Part shown: positions 41,652-50,513 of the stretch, piece by piece
How positions within the stretch are numbered: the stretch's first letter is position 1
Layout of the letters: each line of letters begins with the position of its first letter
Source: Bog-756 sp963776225
Lineage (GTDB): Bacteria; Actinomycetota; Acidimicrobiia; Acidimicrobiales; RAAP-2
NCBI GenBank assembly: GCA_963776225.1
Contig: CAVZLL010000004.1
Location: forward strand, 1,116,001-1,180,000
Reading direction: 5' to 3'
DNA length: 64,000 nucleotides
Program-made: the position numbers and the translations under genes
The notes under the pieces: model-generated
What the model saw: only the letters and a program-made list of their open reading frames with translations
What the model was told of the DNA's origin: nothing
Database searches by the model: none

Positions 41652-42157
41652 AGGTACTCCTTGAAGGTCTCGTAGTCGGCGTCCGGCTCACCGTTGGGGC
41701 GGAAGTACTTGACCGAGGCCAGGGACGGGGCGAGCTCCGACGGCTCCACCCAGACCGCTTCGACCCGCATCCCCATCCGGATCTGGTCGGTGGGGATCTC
41801 CTGGATCAACCCCATGAACGAGAGGTTCGCCCCGTCGAGCAGCACCTGCGCGCAGATGTAGGGGATCTCGATGGACTGGCCGGCGAAGGGGACGTTGACC
41901 ACGCAGTAGGTGGTGACGGTCCCAGAGTTGGAGAGCTCCACGTCCTCGGTCGTGGCGACCCCGTCGGTCGGGCACGAGCCCCGGGACGGGACGTAGACCT
42001 TGTGGCACACCGGGCAGCGCTGTCCGAGGAACCGGCCCTGCTCGAGGCCCCGGAGGAACCGGGACTGGGCCACCCCCGGGGTGAACTCGAACTCGAGCCG
42101 GATCGGGGTGGCGAGGGTGGTCACCGGGCCCGCTGCCCCGGTCGTCTCATCCGCCAT
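41648..42157 (-). CDS. DUF35 OB-fold acyl-CoA-associated protein, with zinc ribbon
   Basis: The 169-residue protein has the DUF35 N-terminal helix and rubredoxin-like zinc knuckle CPVCHKVYVPSRGSCPTD, where the last ligand Cys appears replaced by Asp, then the OB-fold (GTVTTYCVVNVPFAGQSIEI ... YICAQVLLDGANLSFMGLIQ). DUF35 proteins bind CoA thioesters and stabilise thiolase-like partners. Start ATG 42157 overlaps the preceding DUF35 stop, and its own stop overlaps the thiolase start. Confidence 0.88.
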   Translation of the reverse strand: MADETTGAAGPVTTLATPIRLEFEFTPGVAQSRFLRGLEQGRFLGQRCPVCHKVYVPSRGSCPTDGVATTEDVELSNSGTVTTYCVVNVPFAGQSIEIPYICAQVLLDGANLSFMGLIQEIPTDQIRMGMRVEAVWVEPSELAPSLASVKYFRPNGEPDADYETFKEYL

Positions 42158-42615
42158 CAGGCGGCACTCCCCTCCGGGACGAAGGCCTCGACGTCGGTCA
42201 CCGACCCGACCCGCTCGGCTTCGGGCTTGAAGCGTGCGGTCACCCGGTCCCCGCTGGTCAGGGCGTCCGGACCTGCCGCGTCGACCACGTGGAGCATGGC
42301 GGTGTCGGCGCCGTCCAGCCGGATGAGCGCCCAGGCGAACGGCCTCGTACGCGGATGGTTGCGCAGCGGGCGCGCGACCCAGGCCCACGACTCGACCACC
42401 CCACCGGGGCCCACCTCGACCAGTTCGCCGGTGTCCTCGCCGGTCAGCGGGTCGTACTCGGCCGGCGGGACGACGACCCTCCCGCCCGACCCGGTGGCGC
42501 CGAGGAACCTCCCCTCCCGCAGGCCGGTCAGGAACGCCCCGATGACCGGACCGACCGACCGCGAGTACGGGTACTCGAGCGTGTGCCGTGCGTGCAGGAC
42601 GTCACCCTCTGCCAT
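42157..42615 (-). CDS. DUF35-like OB-fold protein
   Basis: The 152-residue protein from ATG 42615 has TLEYPYSRSVGPVIGAFLTG, then LREGRFLGATGSGGRVVVPP and an OB-fold end (DRVTARFKPEAERVGSVTDV). It lacks the CxxC zinc knuckles, so it is the zinc-less DUF35 partner that often accompanies a zinc-containing one. First gene of the lipid operon. The divergent promoter region to the sulfatase contains GAACACACTTC at about 42662, a partial dyad that could bind a TetR-type lipid regulator. Confidence 0.8.
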   Translation of the reverse strand: MAEGDVLHARHTLEYPYSRSVGPVIGAFLTGLREGRFLGATGSGGRVVVPPAEYDPLTGEDTGELVEVGPGGVVESWAWVARPLRNHPRTRPFAWALIRLDGADTAMLHVVDAAGPDALTSGDRVTARFKPEAERVGSVTDVEAFVPEGSAA

Positions 42616-42724
42616 CCGGTCCTCCCCCTGGTGTGCTTCGATCGTGCGGAGGCGAAAAGTAGAACACACTTCAGTTTTGTGCGCCACAGCCGGCTGCCCG
42701 CCGCAGCCGCTACCGTGAGCGACG

Positions 42725-44248
42725 ATGGCCGATCCCTCCGGCACGCGCCCCAACATCCTGCTCGTCGTCTCCGACCAGGAGCGTCAGCGCTCGTGGCTCC
42801 CTCCGGGGGTCGAGCTGCCCTGGCGGGACCGGCTGCGGGCGGAGGGGCTCGAGTTCACCCGATTCCACACCCACTCCTCGCCGTGCTCCCCGAGCAGGGC
42901 CAGCCTCTTCACCGGACGGTACCTGCCCGGGCACGGTGTGGTGGACAACGTGATCATGCCCGAGCACACCGAGCTGCCGACCACCACCCCCACCCTCGGG
43001 ACGCTGCTGGCGGGCGCGGGCTACCGCTCGTCGTACATCGGCAAGTGGCACCTCTCCCACGCCCCCCGTCCGGACATGGAGGCCTACGGCTTCGCCGACT
43101 GGGACGGCAACGACCGGCACTTCATGGGCTGGGCGGGGACCGGCGTCCACTTCGATCCGATCATCGCCTCCAACGCGGCCCACTGGCTGCGCCGGAACGC
43201 GGGGCGGAACGCGGACGGGCGGGCACCCTGGTTCCTGACCGTCGCACTGGTCAACCCGCACGACGTGATGTGGTTCCCGGTCGACCAGCCCGGCTACCGC
43301 GAAGGGCATCCCGAGGAGGTGACGGGGATCCGCGACCTGCTCGAGTCGGCCGCCTGGAAGGACGACGATCCGCTGCCGGTGTTCACCGAGCCCTACCCCG
43401 AGGTGGTCGAGCGGCTGCCCCCCAACTTCGACGACGGGCTGCACACCAAGCCGGAGGCCCACCGGCAGTGGCGCTGGGACCAGCAGCACGGTCTCTGGGG
43501 GTACATCGACCCGGGGGACACCCGGTCGTGGCTCCGCCACCTCGACTACTACGCCCACCTCCACGGGCTGGCCGACCGCAGCCTGGGCACCGTGCTGGGC
43601 GCCCTCGAGGCCGCCGGCGCCTGGGACGACACCGTGATCGCCTTCACCTCCGACCACGGCGACATGTGCGGCTCACACGGCCTGCGCTCGAAGGGACCCT
43701 TCGTCTACGACGAGATCATGCGGGTCCCGCTCTACGTGAAGGTTCCGGGCACCACCAGACCGGGCACGGTGACCGGCGCCCTCGGCTCCCACGTCGACCT
43801 GGCCGCCACCATCTGCGCGCTGGCCGGGGTCGACCGGTCGGCCGTCGAGGCCACCGTCCAGGGCCGGGACCTCGGCCCGGTGCTGGCCGACCCTGCGGCC
43901 TCGGTGCGCGACCACATCCTCTTCGCCCAGGACTCCGCCCAGACCACCGGGCTCAACCAGGTGCGCTACGCCCTGCGCGGCTACTATGACGGCGACACCA
44001 AGTACGCCCGCTACTACGGGGTCGGCGGGGGCAAGCCGTCGACCGGGCTGTGGGGGCACCCGCCGGGAACCAAGCTCTTCGACGTCGACTGCGCGTTCGA
44101 CGACAACGACCACGAGTGGTACGAGCACGACACCGACCCGCACGAACTGGTCAACCTCGCCAACGACCCGGGACGGCGGGCCGGCCTGCGCGACGCCTAC
44201 GAGCGCCTCCTCGCCTACGAGCGCGACTCGTTCGCGACCCTCGCCTGA
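42725..44248 (+). CDS. Sulfatase family hydrolase
   Basis: The 507-residue enzyme has the formylglycine signature CSPSRASLFTGRY (C-x-P-S-R), the N-terminal metal Asp region RPNILLVVSDQE, GKWHLSH and the later SDHGDMCGSHGL metal site. It would hydrolyse a sulfate ester after Cys conversion by a formylglycine-generating enzyme. No signal peptide is seen, so it is cytoplasmic. It is divergent from the lipid operon, and its 3' end overlaps the convergent antiporter gene by 34 bases. Confidence 0.93.
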   Translation: MADPSGTRPNILLVVSDQERQRSWLPPGVELPWRDRLRAEGLEFTRFHTHSSPCSPSRASLFTGRYLPGHGVVDNVIMPEHTELPTTTPTLGTLLAGAGYRSSYIGKWHLSHAPRPDMEAYGFADWDGNDRHFMGWAGTGVHFDPIIASNAAHWLRRNAGRNADGRAPWFLTVALVNPHDVMWFPVDQPGYREGHPEEVTGIRDLLESAAWKDDDPLPVFTEPYPEVVERLPPNFDDGLHTKPEAHRQWRWDQQHGLWGYIDPGDTRSWLRHLDYYAHLHGLADRSLGTVLGALEAAGAWDDTVIAFTSDHGDMCGSHGLRSKGPFVYDEIMRVPLYVKVPGTTRPGTVTGALGSHVDLAATICALAGVDRSAVEATVQGRDLGPVLADPAASVRDHILFAQDSAQTTGLNQVRYALRGYYDGDTKYARYYGVGGGKPSTGLWGHPPGTKLFDVDCAFDDNDHEWYEHDTDPHELVNLANDPGRRAGLRDAYERLLAYERDSFATLA

Positions 44249-45426
44249 CCGACCCCGACGGTGTCCGCACGTCCGGACAGGGCGAACCCGACCAGCGGGA
44301 AGAGGAGCACCGAGAGCATGCCCGCCCCGACCAGTGCGGTGGCGTCCGACTCGAGCATGGTGTGGGTGTCGAGCCCGATCTGGGTGATGACCACCACCAT
44401 CGGGAGCGCGGTCGACACCAGGAAGACCATGGCCCACCGCTGCCGGACCGTGAGCAGGCCCCGGTAGAGGAACTGGGCCTGGAGCCCGCGGACCACCAGG
44501 AACAGGCCGAGGTAGATGGGTACCCGGATCGTGATCGAGGGGGTGTCGAAGAGGGCCCGCACGTGGAACTCCATCCCGGTCACGACGAAGAACACCGGGA
44601 TGAGGAAGCCGAACCCGATCGACTCGAGCTTGGGCTGCATGGCCTCGGCCTGCTCGGGCTGCAGGGCGAGCCGGGCGATGAGACCGGCCGCGAAGGCCCC
44701 GAGGAGCAGGTCGAGGCCGAGCGATGTGGCCACCAGCACCATCCCGGTGATGAGCAGGATCACGATGCGCACCGGGAGCTGGGTCGAGGTGGTCAGGTGC
44801 TTCTGCAGGGTCGCCACCACCCGCGGAGGCTGGGGACGTGAGGCGATGAGCGCGACCCCGACCGCCAGCACCACGAACAGGATCAGCAGGGTGGCCTGGG
44901 CGGCCGGGCTGTCGGCGCCGAGCAGCACGGTCACCGCCACGATGGGGCCGAACTCCCCGGCGGATCCCGCCGCGACCAGGTACTTGCCGAACCGGGTCTC
45001 GAGCAGCCCCCGGTCGCGCAGCATCGGGTGCAGCACGCCGATGGCGGTGGTGGTCATGGCCAGCCCGGTCAGCAGGCTCGAGAGCACGAAGCCGGAGACG
45101 AGGAGGACCGACCCCACCGCCAGACCGAGCACCAGGCTGATCCCCCACCCGAGCGTGCCGCGCACGAGCGGGGGACCGGAGAGCTCCTTGAAGTCGACCT
45201 CGTAGCCCGCCACGAAGAAGAGGAAGGCGAGCCCGAGCGTGCTCAGTCCCTTCACGAAGTAGTCCAGCTGTGCCCACCCGAGGACCTCCGGTCCCACGAT
45301 GATGCCGAAGAGGATCTCGAAGAGGACGCTCGGGATGCGGTCCCCCGGGACGAGCTCGGAGAGGATGGGCGCGACCGCGGCGACCGCGGCGATGACCAGG
45401 AGCGAATGCGCGGTCGCCTCGGTCAT
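44215..45426 (-). CDS. Cation:proton antiporter (CPA2/KefB-type membrane domain)
   Basis: The 403-residue protein has about 12 membrane helices and the CPA2 pattern (IPSVLFEILFGIIVGPEVLG; FLFFVAGYEVDFKEL; GAFAAGLIARLAL). No RCK/TrkA nucleotide domain follows, so it is the transporter half only. It exchanges Na+ or K+ for H+, a plausible pH-homeostasis role. ATG 45426 overlaps the LMW phosphatase stop (ATGA), so the two are coupled. Its 3' end overlaps the sulfatase gene. Confidence 0.92.
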   Translation of the reverse strand: MTEATAHSLLVIAAVAAVAPILSELVPGDRIPSVLFEILFGIIVGPEVLGWAQLDYFVKGLSTLGLAFLFFVAGYEVDFKELSGPPLVRGTLGWGISLVLGLAVGSVLLVSGFVLSSLLTGLAMTTTAIGVLHPMLRDRGLLETRFGKYLVAAGSAGEFGPIVAVTVLLGADSPAAQATLLILFVVLAVGVALIASRPQPPRVVATLQKHLTTSTQLPVRIVILLITGMVLVATSLGLDLLLGAFAAGLIARLALQPEQAEAMQPKLESIGFGFLIPVFFVVTGMEFHVRALFDTPSITIRVPIYLGLFLVVRGLQAQFLYRGLLTVRQRWAMVFLVSTALPMVVVITQIGLDTHTMLESDATALVGAGMLSVLLFPLVGFALSGRADTVGVGQARVANESRS

Positions 45427-45971
45427 CGGGCCAGCGTAGAAGGGGCGAGGTGGTCGACGAGTCCACTGCACCCCGCCTCGACCAGGTCGAGACAGCGCTC
45501 GAATCCGCCCTCGTCGCCGTAGTAGGGGTCGGGGACGTCCACGTCCCCGCCACCCCCGCGCCCGAAGGCGCGCAGGAGCACCAGGCGCTCCTCGTAGCGG
45601 TCGTCACCGGCCCGCGCCCGGGCCAGACCGGCGAGGGTCTGGCGGTGGTCCCGGTCCATGCACACCACGAGGTCGACCCCGGGCAGCCAGGCCGTCTTGA
45701 AGGCGCGGGCGCGATGCCCGTGGTCGGCATATCCCCGTCTCTCGAGCGCGGTGCGGGCGCGCGGGTCCATCGGCTCGCCCTCGTGCCATCCCCCGGTGCC
45801 GGCGCTGGAGACGGCCAGGTGGTCGGCGAGGGCCGAACCGTCGTCGAGCACCCGTGCCGCGGCCAGCCGGCGGAGCACCACCTCGGCCATCGGCGAACGG
45901 CAGATGTTGCCGGTGCAGACGAAGACCAGCGACAACGGACGATCGGGCGCGCTCCGGTTGCCGACGGTCAC
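45423..45971 (-). CDS. Low-molecular-weight protein tyrosine phosphatase
   Basis: The 182-residue protein has the P-loop VCTGNICRSP (CX5R) near residue 18 and the general-acid loop VPDPYYGDE, both in the usual order for LMW-PTPs. Length is slightly above the ~155 typical because of an N-terminal extension and a Gly-rich loop. It is coupled to the antiporter, an unusual partner; regulation of the transporter is speculative. Confidence 0.92.
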   Translation of the reverse strand: MTVGNRSAPDRPLSLVFVCTGNICRSPMAEVVLRRLAAARVLDDGSALADHLAVSSAGTGGWHEGEPMDPRARTALERRGYADHGHRARAFKTAWLPGVDLVVCMDRDHRQTLAGLARARAGDDRYEERLVLLRAFGRGGGGDVDVPDPYYGDEGGFERCLDLVEAGCSGLVDHLAPSTLAR

Positions 45972-46084
45972 CAGGTCATTCTGCCCCGGCGGTGCCCCGC
46001 CGCGATCCCCCGGGTCCCCGCCCCGATACGCTGCGCCGAGAAACGACCCGCCGTCGGGCGGGCCATCGACCGAGGGAGGGCCGG

Positions 46085-46603
46085 ATGGGCGACGAGCAGG
46101 TGCCGGGGGAACCCCAGTCGATCGGGCACGGCGTCAAGCAACGCGACCTGGTCACCATGTCCCCCGGGGAGATCGACGCCTTCCTCCACGAACGCCGTGC
46201 GATGACCATGTGCACCCTCAACCACGACGGGTCGATCCACGCGGTGGCCATGTGGTACGGCTTCCTCGACGGGAGCATCGCCATCGAGACGAAGGCCAAG
46301 GCGCAGAAGGCGGTCAACCTGCGGCGGGACACCCGCATCACCTGCATGATGGAGGACGGTGACGTCTACGAGGAGCTGCGGGGTGTGGAGCTGGTCGGCC
46401 GGGCGGAGATCGTCGAGGACGCCGGCAAGATGTTCGAGCTCGGGGTCAGCGTGTTCGAGCGCTACTACGGGGCGTACGACGAGGAGCTCCGCCCCTTCAT
46501 CGAGACCATGCTCCACAAGCGGATCGTGGCCAAGGTCAACGTCGAGCGCACGGTCTCCTGGGACCACCGCAAGCTCGGTCTCCCCTCCACCCGGCCGGCG
46601 TGA
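46085..46603 (+). CDS. PPOX-class flavin/F420-dependent protein
   Basis: The 172-residue split-barrel protein has MSPGEIDAFLHERRAMTMCT, the IHAVAMWYGFLDGSI strand pair and KAVNLRRDTRITCMM, as in actinobacterial PPOX proteins that bind FMN or F420. ATG 46085 follows GAGGGA. It starts a plus-strand operon with the SDR 18 bases downstream. A redox role on the same pathway as the SDR and oxidoreductase is likely but unproven. Confidence 0.88.
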   Translation: MGDEQVPGEPQSIGHGVKQRDLVTMSPGEIDAFLHERRAMTMCTLNHDGSIHAVAMWYGFLDGSIAIETKAKAQKAVNLRRDTRITCMMEDGDVYEELRGVELVGRAEIVEDAGKMFELGVSVFERYYGAYDEELRPFIETMLHKRIVAKVNVERTVSWDHRKLGLPSTRPA

Positions 46604-46621
46604 ACAGACAGTGATCGACCG

Positions 46622-47416
46622 ATGATCCTCGACCGGTTCACCGTGACCGACAAGGTGGCGATCGTGACCGGTGCCGGGCGGGGCATCGGGGCGGCCACCG
46701 CGGTCGCCCTGGCCCAGGCCGGAGCGGACGTGGTGCTCGCCGCCCGCACCATCGGACAACTCGAGACGGTGGCCGCCGAGATCGCGGGTGCCGGACGGCG
46801 CGCGGTGGTCGTGGCGGCCGACCTGAGCGATCTCGACGCGGTCGCCGGACTGGTCGACCGCGCCCGCGAGGAGTACGGCCGGCTGGACGTGGTCGTCAAC
46901 AACGTGGGCGGGGCGATGCCACGGCCGTTCCTGGACACCTCGCCGCGCCGTCTCGAGGCGGCATTCCACTTCAACGTCTCGACCGCGCACGCCCTCCTCC
47001 GCCCGGCGGTCCCGCTGATGCTCGAGGGCGGCGGGGGTTCGGCGGTCAACATCTCCTCGACCATGGGCAGGCTGGCCGGTCGCGGCTACGTCGCCTACGG
47101 GACCGCAAAGGCCGCGCTCGCCCACTACACCCGTCTGGCCGCGGCCGACCTCTCGCCGCGGATCCGGGTCAACGCCATCGCTGTCGGCTCGGTGGCGACC
47201 ACCGCCCTCGACATCGTGATGCAGACCGAGGAGCTGCGCACGGCGATGGAGGCGGCCACACCCCTCGCCCGCATCGGCGATCCCGAGGACATCGCGGCGG
47301 CGGTCGTCTATCTGGCGTCCGAGGCCGGGTCGTACGTGACCGGCAAGATCCTCGAGGTCGACGGGGGCATCGGGGCACCGCAACTGGACATGCACCTGCC
47401 CGACCTCACCGCGTGA
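46622..47416 (+). CDS. SDR family oxidoreductase, paralogue of 12277
   Basis: The 264-residue protein has TGAGRGIGAATA, NNVGGAMP, NISSTM, YGTAKAAL (catalytic Y-x3-K) and SYVTGKILEVDGGIGAP. It shares the unusual start MILDRF with the 12277 SDR and the GGAMPR block after the NNxG motif. It is followed 31 bases later by the DapB-like oxidoreductase. The gene order is reversed relative to the 11-13 kb module. Confidence 0.92.
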   Translation: MILDRFTVTDKVAIVTGAGRGIGAATAVALAQAGADVVLAARTIGQLETVAAEIAGAGRRAVVVAADLSDLDAVAGLVDRAREEYGRLDVVVNNVGGAMPRPFLDTSPRRLEAAFHFNVSTAHALLRPAVPLMLEGGGGSAVNISSTMGRLAGRGYVAYGTAKAALAHYTRLAAADLSPRIRVNAIAVGSVATTALDIVMQTEELRTAMEAATPLARIGDPEDIAAAVVYLASEAGSYVTGKILEVDGGIGAPQLDMHLPDLTA

Positions 47417-47447
47417 GGCACCGCCGCCCCGACCGAGGGAGCACCCC

Positions 47448-48524
47448 GTGAACAGGACCTACCGCGTCGTCGCCTGGAGCACCGGGAACGTCGGCCGTCA
47501 CGTCATCGCCGGCATCGACGCCCGGCCCGACCTCGAGCTGGTCGGCGTGTGGGTGTCGACCCCGGGAAAGGTGGGGAAGGACGCCGGCGAGCTGGCCGGT
47601 CTCGGCCGGTCGCTCGGGGTGACCGCCACCGGCGACGTCGACGCCCTCCTCGCCCTCGGGCCGGACGTGGTGGTCCACACCGCGATGGCCGACGACCGGC
47701 TGCCCGCGGCGCTGGCGGACATCGCGGGCCTGCTCCGGGCCGGCGTCAACGTGGTCTCCTCCGGGCCGGTCTTCCTCCAGTACCCCTACGGGGTGGTCGA
47801 CGACGCGATGGTCGAGCCGGTGGTGACGGCGGCCAGGGACGGCGGGTCCTCGCTCTTCGTGAACGGGATCGACCCCGGGTTCGCCAACGACGCGCTGCCG
47901 CTGGTGCTGTCCGGGATCTGCGAGCAGATCGAGGAGGTCCGGGTCGCCGAGATCCTCAACTACTCGACGTACAACCAGGCGATGGTGCTCTACGACATCA
48001 TGGGGTTCGGGCGCCCGATTGACGAGGTCCCGATGATCCTCCAGCCCGGGGTGCTGACCATGGCCTGGGGCAGTGTGGTCCGCCAGCTCGCCGCCGGGCT
48101 CGACGTCGAGCTCGAGGGCGACCTGGTCGAGTGGTACGAGCGGGTCCCGGCCGAGGAGACCTTCGAGATCGACGCCGGGACCATCGAGGCGGGCACCGTC
48201 GCCGGGCTCCACTTCGAGCTGCGCGGGATGCGCGGTGGCAAGGCGGTGATCGTCGTCGAGCACGTGACCCGGCTGCGCGACGACCTCGCACCGGCCTGGC
48301 CCCAGCCGGCCGGGCACGGCTGCTACCGGGTGACCCTGACCGGCGAGCCCACCTACACCGTCGACCTGCAGCTGCTCGGCCGGGACGGCGACCACAACAC
48401 CGGCGGCCTCAAGGCGACCGCCATGCGCCTGGTCAACGCCGTTCCCGCGGTGGTCGAGGCGGCACCGGGGCTGCTCACCGCACTCGACCTCCCCACGATC
48501 ACCGGGCGCGGCCTGGTGGTGTGA
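47448..48524 (+). CDS. NAD(P)H-dependent oxidoreductase with DapB-like N-domain, paralogue of 11189
   Basis: The 358-residue protein (GTG start after GAGGGAGCACCCC) begins YRVVAWSTGNVGRHVIAGID, the Rossmann segment shared with 11189, and continues with GVWVSTPGKVGKDAGELAG and VNGIDPGFANDALPLVL. The C-terminal half follows the same layout (INAGT-type EIDAGTIEAGTVAGLHFEL and YRVTLTGEPTY). Third gene of the PPOX/SDR/oxidoreductase operon. The substrate may be a lipid-derived or xenobiotic carbonyl; not resolved. Confidence 0.85.
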   Translation: MNRTYRVVAWSTGNVGRHVIAGIDARPDLELVGVWVSTPGKVGKDAGELAGLGRSLGVTATGDVDALLALGPDVVVHTAMADDRLPAALADIAGLLRAGVNVVSSGPVFLQYPYGVVDDAMVEPVVTAARDGGSSLFVNGIDPGFANDALPLVLSGICEQIEEVRVAEILNYSTYNQAMVLYDIMGFGRPIDEVPMILQPGVLTMAWGSVVRQLAAGLDVELEGDLVEWYERVPAEETFEIDAGTIEAGTVAGLHFELRGMRGGKAVIVVEHVTRLRDDLAPAWPQPAGHGCYRVTLTGEPTYTVDLQLLGRDGDHNTGGLKATAMRLVNAVPAVVEAAPGLLTALDLPTITGRGLVV

Positions 48525-48595
48525 CCGGGGACCGCGGCCGCCCGGCGGACCGGTAGGGTCCGGACGGTGAGCGCACCCGCGAGAGGACCCCTGCG

Positions 48596-50513
48596 ATGAG
48601 CATGCCGGGCCACGGCATGGGGATGGGCGGTGGCCAGTTCGGGTCGGTCATGCGATCGATGCGGCGGGACGAGACGGTGACCCAGCAGCGGGTCACCAGG
48701 GGCACCGCCCGGCGGATGATCCAATTCGCCAGGCCTTACCGCAAGATCCTGATCGGGTTCCTGGTCCTGGTCACGGTCGAGGCCTTCATCGGGATCGTCA
48801 ACCCGCTCCTCTTCCGGCAGATCATCGACAACCTCACCGGGCAACACCCCGACAAGCGCTACATCGTCGCGCTTTCGCTCGTCGCGGCTGCGGTGGCCGT
48901 CGTCGACACCACGCTCTCGATCGGCATCCGCTACGTGTCGGCGAAGGTGGGCGAGGGTCTCATCTACGACATGCGCTCCAAGGTGTTCGCCCACATCCAG
49001 CGGATGCCGATCGCCTTCTTCACCCGCACCCAGACCGGTGCGCTCATCAGCCGGCTCAACAACGACGTGATCGGCGCCCAGCAGGCCTTCACCGACACCC
49101 TGTCGTCGGTGGTCTCCAACCTGATCAGCGTGATCCTGGTCCTCATCGTCATGTTCATCCTCTCCTGGCAGATCACCCTCATCAGCCTGGTCATCCTGCC
49201 CATCTTCGTGCTCCCGGCCAAACGGGTGGGCCGCCGGCTCTCGGCGATCACCCGCGAGTCCTACGGCCTCAACGCGCAGATGAACAACACCATGAACGAG
49301 CGCTTCAACGTGTCCGGCGCCCTGCTGGTCAAGCTCTTCGGGAGACCCGAGGAGGAGCGGGGCGCCTTCGAGAAGAAGGCCGGACGGGTGCGGGACATCG
49401 GGGTGACCCAGGCCATGTACGCCCGCTTCTTCATCGCCGCGCTCACCCTGACCGCCGCCCTCGCCACCGCGGTGGTCTACGGGTGGGGCGGCGTCCAGGC
49501 CATCGACGGGGCGCTCACCGTGGGGACGGTCGTCGCGCTGGCCTCCTACCTCACCCGTCTCTACGGCCCGCTGACCGCCCTCTCCAACGTGCAGATCGAC
49601 GTGATGACCGCGTTGGTCTCCTTCGACCGGGTGTTCGAGGTGCTCGACCTGCCGCCGATGATCACCGATCGCCCCGACGCCCGCACGGTCCCCGCCGGTC
49701 CGGCGACCGTCGAGTACGACCACGTCGACTTCCGCTACCCGTCCGCGGAGGAGGTCTCCCTGGCCTCCCTCGAGTCGGTCGCGGTGCTCGACCCGTCGGT
49801 CTCCCAGCAGGTGCTCTTCGACGTCAGCTTCGTCATCGAGCCGGGACAGATGGTCGCGCTGGTCGGGCCCTCCGGGGCCGGCAAGACCACCATCAGCCAG
49901 CTCCTCCCCCGCCTCTACGACGTGCAGTCCGGCGCCATCCGCATCAACGGGCTGGACATCCGCGACGCGACCCTCGAGTCGCTGGCCGCGACCGTCGGTG
50001 TGGTGACCCAGGACGCCCACCTGTTCCACGAGACGATCCGGGAGAACCTCCTCTACGCCCGGCCCGACGTCACCGAGGCCGAGCTCACCGCTGCCCTCCA
50101 GGGGGCGCAGATCGCCGCCATGGTCGCGTCCCTGCCGGACGGGATCGACACCGTGGTGGGCGACCGGGGCTACCGCCTCTCCGGCGGGGAGAAGCAGCGC
50201 CTGGCCATCGCCCGCCTCCTGCTCAAGGCACCCGAGATCGTGGTCCTCGACGAGGCGACCGCCCACCTGGACAGCGAGTCGGAGGTGGCCGTCCAGATGG
50301 CGCTCGCCACCGCACTGCAAGGGGCGCACCTCGTTGGTCATCGCCCACCGGCTCTCGACGGTGCGCGAGGCCGACCTCATCCTGGTGCTCGACCGCGGGC
50401 GGATCGTCGAGCGGGGCCGGCACGAGGAGCTGCTCGCCGCCGGAGGGCTCTACGCCGAGCTCTACCGGATCCAGTTCGAGGGCCAGGACCCCGACCAGGC
50501 AGGGGTGAGGTGA
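48596..50513 (+). CDS. ABC exporter (membrane domain fused to ATPase), frameshifted near 3' end
   Basis: This is a half-size exporter of about 638 residues: a Met/Gly-rich start, six helices (residues ~45-330), then an ATPase with Walker A GPSGAGKTT, signature LSGGEKQR and Walker B IVVLDEATAHLD. After ALQG at 50321-50324 (GGGG) the frame becomes meaningless. Omitting one G gives RTSLVIAHRLSTVREADLIL, the switch-His block, and a stop at 50511-50513. Without this correction the gene would read as a fusion to the TrmO-like gene, which is an artefact. Confidence 0.88.

Noticed and set aside
48353..50380. A 675-codon minus-strand frame opposite the ABC exporter
   Set aside because: Composition dominated by Gly, Asp, Val, Arg and His with no domain; shadow of the real gene on the plus strand.
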